In this document: positions 35,384-46,018 of the stretch, piece after piece
Layout: each line of letters starts with the position of its first letter
How positions within the stretch are numbered: position 1 is the stretch's first letter
NCBI GenBank assembly: GCA_903844155.1
Contig: CAIMSU010000213.1
Span: 1-46,118, forward strand
Direction of reading: 5' to 3'
DNA length: 46,118 bases
Source of the DNA: an uncultured Pseudomonadota bacterium
Lineage (GTDB): Bacteria > Myxococcota_A > UBA796 > SXON01
Program-made: the position numbers and the translations under genes
The notes under the pieces: model-generated
Told to the model about the DNA's origin: nothing
The model's input: only the letters and a program-made list of their open reading frames with translations
Databases searched by the model: none

Positions 35384-36469
35384 TCAGGCGCGCGAGCGGC
35401 GGCGACCCGCAACCAGGAGCAGGCCGGCGACCATCGCACCCAGCGCCGGAACGCCGCGCACCGACGCGCAGCCAATCGCGGAGGATTGTTGGGCGTCTTT
35501 CGGGAAGCCGGCGATCGTCGTGGTCGTCACGACCGAGCCGTACGTCAGCCTCACGCTGACGGGAGACACGGTGTTGTCCGCCGTGTAGCTCAGCTCGTCG
35601 CCTACCATCTGCGTCCCATCCGGCATCACCCAGCTCGGAGTGACCCCGAGCACCATCGCGCCTGCAGCGTCCAATCCGACAGCGCCGACGAGCACGGTGT
35701 CGCCGTTCGCCACGCCGACGCCGGTGGTGTTCCCGATCACCTGCAGGCCGACGACGTCCGCGGTGTCGACCGCTTTGAACGGGACATCCGCCAGGGCCGA
35801 GCCATCGGCGAGCACGGAGATCGCCTCGTCCCCCGCCAACGTCGGCCAGACAGACATCCACTCGCGGTCCTCCCAGAGCGACGAGTCCTCGACACGAACT
35901 GATACAGTATCACTCCCGTTCGCGCCGAGGACGTGCGACGAGGCAAGGCTCCGACCGCTTGCAGAGAACCGAGCTTCAAACGCTGAATATGCACCAATGC
36001 AGATCTCCTGCGGGTTCGTCGGCGCGAAGCCCGACCCGACGTCCGTGCCGAGCTTGGAGACCAGCGTCACCGTGTCGGGCGCTGCCACCTCCAGATCCAC
36101 CGTGTGCACGGTGTTCCCGTCCGGGCTGACGACGGCGAGCTGCGCCGTTCCCGGGCCCACCGCCGACCCCTCCCCGGTGAGGTTCTCCCCGCCCGCGTGC
36201 GTCGTGCTCAGCGTGATCACCGCTGGATCGGAGCTGACAATCGACCACCCCTGGAACTTCACGTCCTTGGACATGCGTCCGGACTCCCCGACGGTGAACG
36301 AAAGCTGGCTCCCCTGGGCGTAGATGTCGGCGACGTCGTCGTGATCGGTCAGCAGCGCGTCGGAGAAGTTGTCGACGACGAAGAACGCGCTGGCCGGCGG
36401 GGCGCAGCCCGCGAGCGCAATCGCAAGGATCGGGAGAAGCGCGAGGCGAACTGCGGAGGGGACGGTCAT
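35384..36469 (-). CDS. lipoprotein with a MYXO-CTERM-like C-terminal tail
   Basis: A 361-residue protein. The N-terminus LPILAIALAGCAPPASA is a lipoprotein signal (lipobox LAGC). The C-terminus has a Cys (GCASVRGVPALG), a hydrophobic stretch and RRRSRA, a MYXO-CTERM-like sorting tail. Both ends carry sorting signals, which is odd. In between, Ig-like beta domains are likely. Start ATG 36469 with GGAG 7 bases upstream. Confidence 0.8.
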   Translation of the reverse strand: MTVPSAVRLALLPILAIALAGCAPPASAFFVVDNFSDALLTDHDDVADIYAQGSQLSFTVGESGRMSKDVKFQGWSIVSSDPAVITLSTTHAGGENLTGEGSAVGPGTAQLAVVSPDGNTVHTVDLEVAAPDTVTLVSKLGTDVGSGFAPTNPQEICIGAYSAFEARFSASGRSLASSHVLGANGSDTVSVRVEDSSLWEDREWMSVWPTLAGDEAISVLADGSALADVPFKAVDTADVVGLQVIGNTTGVGVANGDTVLVGAVGLDAAGAMVLGVTPSWVMPDGTQMVGDELSYTADNTVSPVSVRLTYGSVVTTTTIAGFPKDAQQSSAIGCASVRGVPALGAMVAGLLLVAGRRRSRA

Positions 36470-36553
36470 GATGGACTCCATCCCTACCGGTATAGCAACT
36501 GCGATGCCAGCGTCAACGATCGCGCTCTCTGGCCGATCGTCGCCGCCGACCCA

Positions 36554-37591
36554 TCATTTTGCGGCGAGAAGCACGACACGCACGCCCTGCCCGTCGTTTG
36601 ACGTGGCGACCCCGACCGACGAGTACCCGGCGGCGAAAACGGCGCGCTGGTCCGGCGACCACCACATCGTCTCCAGGCAGTCCCGCAGGCTCTGCGCACG
36701 ACAGTCCGCGCCACTCGCCCCCTCGACGAAACCGGCATGGCGGAGAAGCAGGGTCGGCGACTCGGCGGTCCCCCCGGCGGCCAGCGCCCGCAAGCGCACG
36801 CGTGCGACGGAGTCCATCGTAGCGTCGCGGGTCGGCGGGTCGCGTCCGTACCAGGCCCACACCGCGGCAACGGCGTTGAACGCCGCTGTTTCAGGATCCG
36901 CCCCGGAGAGTGAGCCGACGAACGGCGGCTTCTCAGGCGTCGCCACGCCTACATAGACCGGCAACGTGGCGACCACATGCTCCGCGTCGAACGCCTGCAA
37001 GAGCCACTCGCCCTCGCGATCGAAGACGAGCCCGTCCCCAAGCGCGCGGACTTCCCCCGACGGGAGTGACGCCCGCCACGAGGGGCCGGACAGCGCCAGG
37101 TGGTCCCCGACCCTCGCCTCGCGAGGAACCGCCGGCAGATCCGGCCCACCGGCCCCATGCAGGACGACCCAGATGTCGTCGTCCGGCCCGCGCGCGCGGA
37201 CCAGTCCGACATCGCCGGAGCTGGGAAGGGTCAGCGTCGGCCGCTGCTCGTGGGGGGCGTGCACGACGTCCAGCCCGAGCACCGGAAACGGGTAACCCGC
37301 ACGCACCGCGGCCCAACGCGCGGCCGAAAGGTCGACGTCGCCACGCGTGGAGATCGTGAGCGCAAGCGCCGAAGCTGCGCCTGAGAGCACCTCCTCCCAT
37401 GGGCGCCCTTCCAGCACCGTCGTGACCAGGGGGTCAACCGGCGTTGCCACGTGGTGGACGTACAGGTCGGCAACCGGCGCGGGCAGGTGTGGCGCCGCGG
37501 GCACCGCTGGCGCGACAGCGACTGGTGCCGGGTGATGCGCCGCGCACGCCGTGAGGAGGACGAGTGCAGCGAGGGGGCGAGTTGGACTCAT
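36554..37591 (-). CDS. hypothetical lipoprotein with a possible CAP-like C-terminus
   Basis: A 345-residue protein with signal and lipobox (VLLTACAA) and a Pro/Ala-rich linker. The last third (about 260-345) faintly follows CAP/SCP order: a Trp-rich ETMWWSPDQRAVFAAGYSSV stretch then a VGVA strand. A CAP call is weak because the catalytic histidines are not evident. Start ATG 37591. Confidence 0.6.
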   Translation of the reverse strand: MSPTRPLAALVLLTACAAHHPAPVAVAPAVPAAPHLPAPVADLYVHHVATPVDPLVTTVLEGRPWEEVLSGAASALALTISTRGDVDLSAARWAAVRAGYPFPVLGLDVVHAPHEQRPTLTLPSSGDVGLVRARGPDDDIWVVLHGAGGPDLPAVPREARVGDHLALSGPSWRASLPSGEVRALGDGLVFDREGEWLLQAFDAEHVVATLPVYVGVATPEKPPFVGSLSGADPETAAFNAVAAVWAWYGRDPPTRDATMDSVARVRLRALAAGGTAESPTLLLRHAGFVEGASGADCRAQSLRDCLETMWWSPDQRAVFAAGYSSVGVATSNDGQGVRVVLLAAK

Positions 37592-37710
37592 CGACGGGAC
37601 GTAGCCGGAACCTGCCTCCCAGGCTGGTGATTCTTTGTCTCGCGATGGGGGGCCGACACGGGCGGCAACCGCGCTTTCTGGATACCGGCCGGCACATCAA
37701 GGAGCCTCTC

Positions 37711-37989
37711 ATGGCGGACATCGAGATTACCGAGGCGACAGTGACTGCCGGTCGTATCGAGCGCCTGCAGGTCCGATTCCACGGCGCCGCGCCACGCACG
37801 ATCGGCCGCGACGTTGCCCTCGCCTGGGCTCGCGACGGCCACTCCCTCATCCCCGTCGCCGGACACGGCCACGACGTCGCCCGCGGGAGCGTGCTGACCG
37901 TGGTGGAGGTCGGCGAGGACGTGTTCCTGCGCACCGACACGCGGGTCGAGGCGCTGGATCTGGTGACCTTTCCGGGCGAGCACGGGTAG
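37711..37989 (+). CDS. small hypothetical protein
   Basis: A 92-residue soluble protein, beta-rich (ITEATVTAGRIERLQVRFHG), with a small conserved-looking GHDVARGSVLTVVEVGED region. ATG 37711 has AAGGAG about 8 bases upstream; upstream bases of the frame do not look coding. Ends 2 bases before the acyltransferase stop on the other strand. Confidence 0.75.
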   Translation: MADIEITEATVTAGRIERLQVRFHGAAPRTIGRDVALAWARDGHSLIPVAGHGHDVARGSVLTVVEVGEDVFLRTDTRVEALDLVTFPGEHG

Positions 37990-37991
37990 GC

Positions 37992-38984
37992 TCAGGCTCG
38001 CCCGGTCGTCCATTTTCGCCAGCGTTCGTCCTCCGCCTGGTCGGTGAACAGCGGGTGGTCGTCAATCGTGTTGCGAAGCCGACAATGCAGGAGCCATGGC
38101 CCGTATTCCGCCGGTGACCGCCGGATCTGCGCCTCGGCAAACGCCAGCACACGCTCGGCTGCGTCGGGGGCATTGGGCGGGATCGGCTCGCCGATGGTGC
38201 AAACGGCCGGCCCCACGTCCGGCACGGTGTTGTAGCAGGGCACGATCATCGCCCCGGTAGAGGCGGCGATTCGCCAGGCCCCCGGGTTCAGGAGGGCCTC
38301 GCGCCCGAGGAAGCGATGCGGCTGCCACTTGTTCCCGATCCGGCCGTCAAACGCGATCCCCACGAGCTCATTACGGGCGAGCGTGCGGTATAGTTCGCGG
38401 GCCGGCTTGGACAGGGACAGGAAGGTGCCTCCGGTCTGGTCCTCGTCCTGCTCCCGCGCGTCCCGCACCGCCTGCCGCCACTTGTTGTGCCCAAGCAGGC
38501 GGTTGTGCGCCTCCGCAACGTCCTTCGGTGCGAGGCCGCGAGCGGCATATTGTGTATATGGATACCCGTTTTTCACCAGCCACGCGAGCATCAACATGAC
38601 CGCGCCAGCGTGGGGGTACACCCAGACCACCCCCTTCCCGTGGGAGAGCGCGCTGTCCAGATGCTCGCGGCCTTCCACGCGCACAAATGGCTCCAGCGTC
38701 TCACGCGTGAACCGCCCCAATGCCAGCTCCGTCACCGCCACGCGGTACTGAACCCGCAGCGCGCGGTCCACCTGCGGCTCAAGGCCACAGCGCAGCAGCT
38801 CGTCCTCCATCAGCCCCCGGCCGGCCCGCCAGACCCGGGGCACCAGTCGATCCGCACGGTGGAGCGCGTGGAAGACACCGGGGCGTTCCGGGTCGAGAAT
38901 GCGACGGAGTTGGACGTAGAATCCGAACCGCGCGACGTCCGCTCCCGTCGTGAGCCCCTGGGCGATGGGCCCCAGCCCCCTCAT
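37992..38984 (-). CDS. lysophospholipid acyltransferase-family (LpxL-like) protein
   Basis: About 330 residues. The region GKGVVWVYPHAGAVMLM is the motif I of the LpxL/PlsC-type family (HX4D/E), but the acidic residue is missing: His125 is followed at +5 by Met130. FDGRIGNKWQPHRF and later PNAPDAAER-like motifs fit the family. Its ATG (38984) overlaps the stop of the molybdenum hydroxylase FAD-subunit gene (ATGA), an unusual pairing. Confidence 0.78.
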   Translation of the reverse strand: MRGLGPIAQGLTTGADVARFGFYVQLRRILDPERPGVFHALHRADRLVPRVWRAGRGLMEDELLRCGLEPQVDRALRVQYRVAVTELALGRFTRETLEPFVRVEGREHLDSALSHGKGVVWVYPHAGAVMLMLAWLVKNGYPYTQYAARGLAPKDVAEAHNRLLGHNKWRQAVRDAREQDEDQTGGTFLSLSKPARELYRTLARNELVGIAFDGRIGNKWQPHRFLGREALLNPGAWRIAASTGAMIVPCYNTVPDVGPAVCTIGEPIPPNAPDAAERVLAFAEAQIRRSPAEYGPWLLHCRLRNTIDDHPLFTDQAEDERWRKWTTGRA

Positions 38985-39907
38985 CGCCCGTCGCCGAGCG
39001 CCGCGGCTGCTCGCGCCACCTCGACCCGCACCATCCGCTTCCGCCAGGTCGCTGCCGGCAGGTGCGTCGACAGTGGCTGCGAGGCCCGAAAGGCCGCCTC
39101 CGCCAATGCCGTGGGATCCTCGGCCTCCACGAAGAGCGGCGACGAAGCCACCGCGCTGATCACCGCGGCCCATGGCCCATCAGCCACCGGCGCCCTCACG
39201 GCCACGAGCACCTGCGCGTAGTCAATCGCCTGCCGCGTCCGCAGCTTCCGATGCCCGACCCGCGCCTCCGCCAGGGGTAGACGCACGGCCACCAGGACCT
39301 CATCCCGGCCTACCCCGTGCCAGGCCATCCCGTCATCGCGATACATGTCAGATACTTTTCTCAAGACAACACCGCGAGTCGACTGGAATTCGACCTCGGC
39401 CCCGTAGAGCCAGAGCGCGGGTACCGTGTCCGCCGACTGGGTCGCATAGCAGCCGCGCCCCTTCGGCGCGACGTGGCAGACGGTGCCCTCGCGCTTGAGG
39501 CAGTACCCCAGCGATGCCCGCCATCCCGCTGGCTGGTTGTAATACAAACAACGCGTATCAAGCATCAGGTTCCCACCGAGGGTCGCCATCGACTGGATCG
39601 TCGGGGTCGCCACGGTGAGGCAGGCGTCGGATAGCGCAGGAAACTGCTCGCGGACGGTCAGGTTGGTGGCGACCTGGGCAAGCGTCGTCGCAGCCCCGAT
39701 CCTCACCACCCCGCCTTGGACGGTCACGCCGCGCAACCCCAACCGGCGAATCGACACAAGATGCCGCGGCTCAAACAGCCGTTGCTTCATGGACACCAGG
39801 AGGTCCGTACCCCCGGCAATGAGTTGGGACCCGGGCTCGGCGAGGAACCGGGAGGCGTCGCGCACATCGTTTGGCGCTGAATACTCGAAACGCGGGAGGG
39901 GCAGCAT
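38981..39907 (-). CDS. molybdenum hydroxylase FAD subunit with a [4Fe-4S] insert (HcrB-like)
   Basis: A 308-residue FAD-binding subunit (medium chain). FAD contacts are in LIAGGTDLLV and TIQSMATLGGNL. An insert with Cys120, Cys136, Cys144 and Cys153 has the spacing 16-8-9 that I recall for the extra [4Fe-4S] cluster of 4-hydroxybenzoyl-CoA reductase beta subunit. Plain xanthine dehydrogenases lack it. Start ATG 39907, coupled to the large subunit (TGATG). Confidence 0.85.
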   Translation of the reverse strand: MLPLPRFEYSAPNDVRDASRFLAEPGSQLIAGGTDLLVSMKQRLFEPRHLVSIRRLGLRGVTVQGGVVRIGAATTLAQVATNLTVREQFPALSDACLTVATPTIQSMATLGGNLMLDTRCLYYNQPAGWRASLGYCLKREGTVCHVAPKGRGCYATQSADTVPALWLYGAEVEFQSTRGVVLRKVSDMYRDDGMAWHGVGRDEVLVAVRLPLAEARVGHRKLRTRQAIDYAQVLVAVRAPVADGPWAAVISAVASSPLFVEAEDPTALAEAAFRASQPLSTHLPAATWRKRMVRVEVARAAAALGDGR

Positions 39908-42261
39908 CAAGCGCTCCCCGCGCGGCGCCTGGCCGTGGTCAGGGCCGCGAGCACCACATCCGGTGTGAACGGGGGCTTGGTGAACCACAAACCCGTCGCG
40001 TCGTGGAGGGCGTTTGCGATCGCCGGAACGGTGGAGAGCTGGGGACCTTCGCCCGCCTCCTTCGCGCCAAAGGGACCGTTCGGGTCATGGGTCTCCACGA
40101 TGAACGTGCAGATCTCTGGTGTCTCGTGCACGGTCGGCACCTTGTACTCAAGCAGGCTGGGCACCGCCATCAGCCCACCCCGGTACCGCTGCTCCTCGTA
40201 GAGCGCCTCGCCAACGCCCATGTAGACGCAGCCCTCGATCTGCCCCTCAACAACCCTCCGGTTGATCGCGCGACCACAGTCATGCGCGACCCAGATCTTT
40301 TCGATGGTGACTACGCCCGTCTCCACATCCACCCCCACCTCCGCCACCTGCGCCGTGAACGAGTACGCCGGGGACGGTCCGACTGACTGCCGCCGGAACC
40401 GGCTCCCGATCTTGTGCGGCTTGTACCCCCCGACCTCGCCGATCGGCCCGAACATCTCCTCCGCGAGCCAGACGGCGTCAACGAAGGTCAACGCCCGCTC
40501 CGGAGCTGCATCGACGTACACTTGCCGCCCCCGAAACACCAGCGCGCCAACCTCAACCCCGAGCTTCACAGCCGCCGCCCGCGCGATCTTGTCGCGCACC
40601 TTGTCCGCCGCCGCGACGCAGGCGTTGCCGGCCATGAACGTCACGCGGGAGGAGTAGCTGCCGAGGTCCACGGGCGTAAGCGAGGTGTCGCCTTCAATCA
40701 CGCGAACGTCGTCCGGCTCGATCCCCAGCCGCTCCGCGCAAAGCGCTGCCAGCATGTGGATACTGCCCTGGCCGCAATCCGCGGTGCCCGAAAATAGCGT
40801 CACTTCCCCGGATCGATCGACCTTCAGTTGTACCGAGGATTGAGACAGCTCATTCTGATACACGGGATGCAACGCCCCACACATGTACGCCGAAGCCGCG
40901 AGGCCGATCCCCTTCCCCGGCCCCAGCTTCCCGCGCTTCGCAGCGTAGCCACTGGCCTCCACCACTGCGGCGATGCACTCCTTCATCCCGACCGACGTGA
41001 CCTTCAGGCCGTTGCACGTCTCGGTGTCCGGCTCGATGCAATTCGCCGTCCGCATCGCCGCCGGATCAAGCCCCAGCGCCAGCGCCGCCCGGTCCACGTG
41101 CATCTCCAACGCCAACCGCGGCTGGATGGCACCATGCCCGCGTTTCGGCCCGCACGGCGGCTTGTTGGTGTAGAGCCGGTGCGACTCAAACCGGTAGTTC
41201 TCCAGCGTGTACGGCAGCGGCATGAAAACGCCGAGGTAGTAGCTGGTGACGACGCCGTAGCTGGCGTACGCACCGCCCTCCGCCCAGGCCTTGAAGTCCA
41301 CGGCCGTGATGCTCCCGTCCTTCTTGAACCCCATCTTGAGCCACATCCGCGCGGGATGCCGGCCGCGATGGGTGTAGAAGACCTCCTCGCGTTCCAACGC
41401 GATCTTTACCGGGCGACCCAGCTTCCTCGCAAGGTGCGCCGCCACGATGTCCGTGCAGAACGGGTCGCACTTGCCGCCGTAGCCAGCGCCGACGGTCGGC
41501 TTGATGAGCCGGATGTCCTGCTCGCGCATGCCGAGCACGTGCGCGACGTCCCGGTGCACATAGTGGGGGTTCTGCGTGCTCGACCAGAGCACAAGCTTGC
41601 CGTGCCCCTCGGGGCAGGCGAGCGCCACGTGGGCCTCGAGCGGTACGTGCGTGCTGCCGGGGTACTCGTAGGTGTCCTCGACGACGAGATCAGCCTCCGC
41701 GAATCCCTTTTGGACATCCCCGTACTCCTGGAAGACACGCCGGAGGATGTTCGATGGCTTCCGGGAGGCCTCGTGGATGTGCGGTTTGGACGGGTCGAGA
41801 GCGTCCTCGATCGTGAAGATCGGCGTAAGCGGCTCGTACTCCACGCGCACCAGGCGCGCAGCCCGATGGGCGGTCTCCTCGTCCACCGCGGCGATACATG
41901 CGATCGGCTCGCCGATGTATCGCACCTTGCCGATAGCCATGGCCGTCTCATCCTGCGCCACCGGAATCACACCGTACCGCTTCGGTAATTCCGGGCCGAT
42001 GGCGACGCCAACGACCCCGGGTAGCGCCATCGCAGCCGACATATCGATCGATACAATCCAGGCATGCGGGAGCGTTGACCGGACGAACTTGCCGTGCACC
42101 ATGCGCGGGAGCACGAGGTCGTCCGTGAACTGGGCAGCACCCGTGATGCGGGAGAGACCGTCCACCTTGCGCTCCGAGCGGCCGAGCACGCCGCCCTCCG
42201 CGGGCTCACCGGAGTGGGTCGGGTAGACCGCCCAGGACGGTCGCTCCGCAGGATCGCTCAT
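39907..42261 (-). CDS. molybdenum hydroxylase large (molybdopterin) subunit
   Basis: About 784 residues. Two molybdopterin domains with GAGYGGKCD, the substrate-loop [20 protein letters not shown], and [12 protein letters not shown] with the conserved catalytic Glu. The GPKRGHG region resembles 4-hydroxybenzoyl-CoA reductase alpha, but xanthine dehydrogenase cannot be excluded. ATG 42261 overlaps the previous stop (ATGA). Confidence 0.92.
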   Translation of the reverse strand: MSDPAERPSWAVYPTHSGEPAEGGVLGRSERKVDGLSRITGAAQFTDDLVLPRMVHGKFVRSTLPHAWIVSIDMSAAMALPGVVGVAIGPELPKRYGVIPVAQDETAMAIGKVRYIGEPIACIAAVDEETAHRAARLVRVEYEPLTPIFTIEDALDPSKPHIHEASRKPSNILRRVFQEYGDVQKGFAEADLVVEDTYEYPGSTHVPLEAHVALACPEGHGKLVLWSSTQNPHYVHRDVAHVLGMREQDIRLIKPTVGAGYGGKCDPFCTDIVAAHLARKLGRPVKIALEREEVFYTHRGRHPARMWLKMGFKKDGSITAVDFKAWAEGGAYASYGVVTSYYLGVFMPLPYTLENYRFESHRLYTNKPPCGPKRGHGAIQPRLALEMHVDRAALALGLDPAAMRTANCIEPDTETCNGLKVTSVGMKECIAAVVEASGYAAKRGKLGPGKGIGLAASAYMCGALHPVYQNELSQSSVQLKVDRSGEVTLFSGTADCGQGSIHMLAALCAERLGIEPDDVRVIEGDTSLTPVDLGSYSSRVTFMAGNACVAAADKVRDKIARAAAVKLGVEVGALVFRGRQVYVDAAPERALTFVDAVWLAEEMFGPIGEVGGYKPHKIGSRFRRQSVGPSPAYSFTAQVAEVGVDVETGVVTIEKIWVAHDCGRAINRRVVEGQIEGCVYMGVGEALYEEQRYRGGLMAVPSLLEYKVPTVHETPEICTFIVETHDPNGPFGAKEAGEGPQLSTVPAIANALHDATGLWFTKPPFTPDVVLAALTTARRRAGSA

Positions 42262-42806
42262 TCCGGTTCGTCCGTGTGCGTCGCACCGTTTGCCGCTGCC
42301 ACCTGCCGCGCCGCAGCGAGGATCTTGGTGTACCCCGTGCACCGGCAGATGTTCGACCCGAGCGCCCGCCGGATCGCCGTGTCATCCGGGCACGGCGTCT
42401 CGGTGTACAGATGTGACAAACAAAGGATGATTCCAGGCGTGCAGTAGCCACACTGACTCGCAACATGCGTATCGAACGCCGCGATGATCGGCGCCTCCGC
42501 AGGCCCGCACCCCTCGATGGTCCGGACAGCGCCCTCGACCTCGACAGCCAGCGTAATGCAGGAGAGACGCGGCACCCCGTCGACCAGCACCGTGCAGGCC
42601 CCGCAGTCACCAACGTCGCACCCGTGTTTGGACCCGGTCAGGCGCAGGTCCTCTCGCAGAAAATCGAGCAGGGTCCGCGACGCGGAACACAACCGGCGGA
42701 CGCGCTCGCCGTTCACGTCGATGTTGACGATCACCTCGTCCCCTGCAGGCCCATCAGGGGCCCGTCCTGGGCCCAGCTCCGGGGCAGGCGACTCAAACTC
42801 GGACAT
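42258..42806 (-). CDS. molybdenum hydroxylase [2Fe-2S] subunit
   Basis: A 182-residue subunit with two [2Fe-2S] clusters. The N-terminal plant-type cluster has [16 protein letters not shown], and the C-terminal one has QCGYCTPG and NICRCTGY. It passes electrons from molybdenum to FAD. First gene of the hydroxylase set (small, large, FAD). An N-terminal tail of about 25 residues precedes the fold. Start ATG 42806. Confidence 0.93.
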   Translation of the reverse strand: MSEFESPAPELGPGRAPDGPAGDEVIVNIDVNGERVRRLCSASRTLLDFLREDLRLTGSKHGCDVGDCGACTVLVDGVPRLSCITLAVEVEGAVRTIEGCGPAEAPIIAAFDTHVASQCGYCTPGIILCLSHLYTETPCPDDTAIRRALGSNICRCTGYTKILAAARQVAAANGATHTDEPE

Positions 42807-42891
42807 CCGGCATCCTCAAACTGCCTCTATCCGGTTGATGCCTTTCCCGGCCATGATAGCCGCGCGGCCACCCCCCAAATCCGAGGCTTTC

Positions 42892-43986
<1,095 letters not shown>

Positions 43987-44001
43987 CACGGGTCGTTGAG
44001 G

Positions 44002-44077
44002 GTTCTTTGGGCGGCTCGCCCCTCGTGGGGGCGGGCCACCGATCGCCCGTGGAACGCCGCGTCGCCCCCGCGCGGGG
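44002..44077. repeat. interspersed intergenic repeat, copy C
   Basis: TTCTTTGGGCGGCTCGCCCC, a fold-back TCGTGGGGGCGGG, then CGTGGAACGCCGCGTCGCCC and CCGCGCGGGGTCA. Fills the gap between the convergent lipoprotein and rsmI genes. Confidence 0.65.
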
Positions 44078-44905
44078 TCACGCGCGCAGGGCCATGACCC
44101 TCGCGTAGATTTCACGCCGTGGAAGTCCGGTTTCGGCCGCAACCACGTCCCGCACCCGGCGCGCGTCTATGCCCTCCGCGAGCAGCGCTCGGATGCGCGC
44201 GTCTGCGTCGATGGTCACGGTTTCCCCACGTCCTACGAGGAGAACTACCTCCCCGCGCGTCTCAGCACCGAGCTGTTGGAGCGCCGCTGAGGCCCGCCCC
44301 GAGATCCACTGCTCGTGCGCCTTTGTGAGGTTGCGCGCCACAACGACCGCCCGCTCCGGCCAGATCGCCGCGATGATCCTCAAGGTCTCCGCCAGCCGAC
44401 GCGGCGACTCGTAGAAGATCAAGGTGCCGTCGAACCCCGCGAGCGTCGCGAGCTGCGCCCGGAGCGCCGCCTCCCCCGCTGGCAGAAACCCGCCGAACGC
44501 AAACTGATCCGTCGGAAGCCCGCTTCCAACCAGCGCCGCGATGAGCGCGCACGCGCCCGGCAGCACGTCCACCGTGAACCCCGCCGCACGAGCGCGCGCG
44601 ACGACCCGGAAACCCGGGTCCGAGATCAGCGGCGTCCCAGCGTCCGAGACCAGGCCAACGCTCCGGCCGGCGTGCAGGTGCGCGAGGATCTCGTCCGCGC
44701 GCGCCTCCTCGTTGTGATCGTGGCAGCTCCGCGTCGACCGCGCGATGCCCAGCGTCCGCAGCAGGTCGGCGGTGACGCGAGTGTCCTCGGCGTACAACTC
44801 GTCCACGTCGCGGAGCATCCGGAGCGCTCGGAGCGTGATGTCGTCGGGGTCCCCGATGGGCGTCGGGATGATCACCAGGCGCCCGGCGGGACCGGGCTCG
44901 CTCAA
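44078..44905 (-). CDS. rsmI: 16S rRNA (cytidine-1402-2'-O)-methyltransferase
   Basis: About 275 residues from TTG at 44905. VIIPTPIGDPDDITLRAL is the N-terminal SAM-methylase motif, and SDAGTPLISDPG and LPGACALIAALVGSGLPTD are RsmI signatures, followed by YESPRR. Modifies C1402 of 16S rRNA in the decoding centre. The TTG overlaps the exbD stop as TTGA. Confidence 0.93.
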   Translation of the reverse strand: MSEPGPAGRLVIIPTPIGDPDDITLRALRMLRDVDELYAEDTRVTADLLRTLGIARSTRSCHDHNEEARADEILAHLHAGRSVGLVSDAGTPLISDPGFRVVARARAAGFTVDVLPGACALIAALVGSGLPTDQFAFGGFLPAGEAALRAQLATLAGFDGTLIFYESPRRLAETLRIIAAIWPERAVVVARNLTKAHEQWISGRASAALQQLGAETRGEVVLLVGRGETVTIDADARIRALLAEGIDARRVRDVVAAETGLPRREIYARVMALRA

Positions 44906-45378
44906 TGGGACGCGCGGCTGGCCAGCGCGATGTCGGTCAGCCCGGCGGTCCGGCACTTCGCGATGACCTTCATGATGAGGTCGTACGTTGCCGCTTGATC
45001 GCCCCGGATCACCACGCGGGTGATGTTCCCGGTGGCTTTTGCCGCCGCGAGCTTGTCGCTCAGCGCGTCCATGGTCGTCTCGTCAGAATCCACGAAAAGC
45101 GTGCCGTCCGGCAGGATCGAAACGACGACATCCTTGGGCACAAGCGGCGAATCGCCGGTCCCCTGCGGCGTCTGGACCTGCAAGGCGCGCTCCGACTGCA
45201 ACCCCTTGGTGCTCTGGCTGGAGGCCTTCTCGGCCTCGACCATCGAGCTCGAAACCACCATGAAGATGATCAGCAGCACCAGGAAGATGTCCGTCAGCGG
45301 CGTGATGTTGATCTCGGCGAAGATGGCTTCGTCGTCGCCGTCGTCCCCGCCGGAGCTACTGTACGGAGCTGCCTGCAC
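44902..45378 (-). CDS. ExbD/TolR-family proton channel subunit
   Basis: A 158-residue membrane protein. INITPLTDIFLVLLIIFMVV (one helix with the key Asp in PLTD) and the periplasmic domain with VVVSILPDG and VIRGDQAATYDLIMKV. Starts with GTG 45378, overlapping the end of exbB by 23 bases. Pairs with exbB to power a TonB- or Tol-type system. Confidence 0.93.
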   Translation of the reverse strand: MQAAPYSSSGGDDGDDEAIFAEINITPLTDIFLVLLIIFMVVSSSMVEAEKASSQSTKGLQSERALQVQTPQGTGDSPLVPKDVVVSILPDGTLFVDSDETTMDALSDKLAAAKATGNITRVVIRGDQAATYDLIMKVIAKCRTAGLTDIALASRASH

Positions 45379-46018
45379 CCGCGCTCCCCTGATCGCCGCG
45401 AACGCGGATCAGCTCCAGGCATTCGTCCGCGGCAAAGCTCAACCGCCGCGCCACCGCGCCGCCCAGGTTCTGCAGCACGTTGAAGAGCACCACGGCCTCC
45501 AACGCCACGAACAAGCCCACCGCCGTGGCGATTAGCGCCTGCGAGATGCCAGTCGACACGACCGCAAACCCGCCCTGGCCCGACTCGCCGATCGCGCGGA
45601 AGCTCCCCATGACGCCAACGACGGTGCCAAGCAGCCCGACGAACGGCATGAGCGCGCCCGCGGTCCCAAGGATCCACAGCCAGGACCGGTACGACGCCAC
45701 TGCACGGCGTTGCTCGCGGGCAATCGCCATCCCCGGGTCCCCGGCAACCTTGCCAGTCGCCCGGTCCAGGCCCGCCACGAACACGCGCCGGATCGGCAGC
45801 CCAACGTCGCCGCAGCCCTGCCGCGCCTCGTCGAACTTACCGAGGCGAAGCGGCGAAAGCACCCGCACCTCCACCGTCCGCATCGCCCAGAACCCCCGCG
45901 CCATCATCAGCAGGCGCTCCAAAGCCACCGCCACGATGAACACCGACGTGAGCACCATCAGGATCATCAACGGATCTTCCTGCAAGCGCGCCAGCAGGAG
46001 CTCAAAAGTAGACGACAT
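45356..46018 (-). CDS. ExbB/TolQ-family proton channel subunit
   Basis: A 220-residue three-helix protein. The core LIATAVGLFVALEAVVLFNV and GLLGTVVGVMGSFRAIGES are the MotA/TolQ/ExbB signatures. Works with ExbD to draw on the proton gradient. ATG 46018; the longer frame up to 46087 adds a non-typical tail. Bases 46019-46118 show no further gene. Confidence 0.93.
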   Translation of the reverse strand: MSSTFELLLARLQEDPLMILMVLTSVFIVAVALERLLMMARGFWAMRTVEVRVLSPLRLGKFDEARQGCGDVGLPIRRVFVAGLDRATGKVAGDPGMAIAREQRRAVASYRSWLWILGTAGALMPFVGLLGTVVGVMGSFRAIGESGQGGFAVVSTGISQALIATAVGLFVALEAVVLFNVLQNLGGAVARRLSFAADECLELIRVRGDQGSAGAGSSVQ

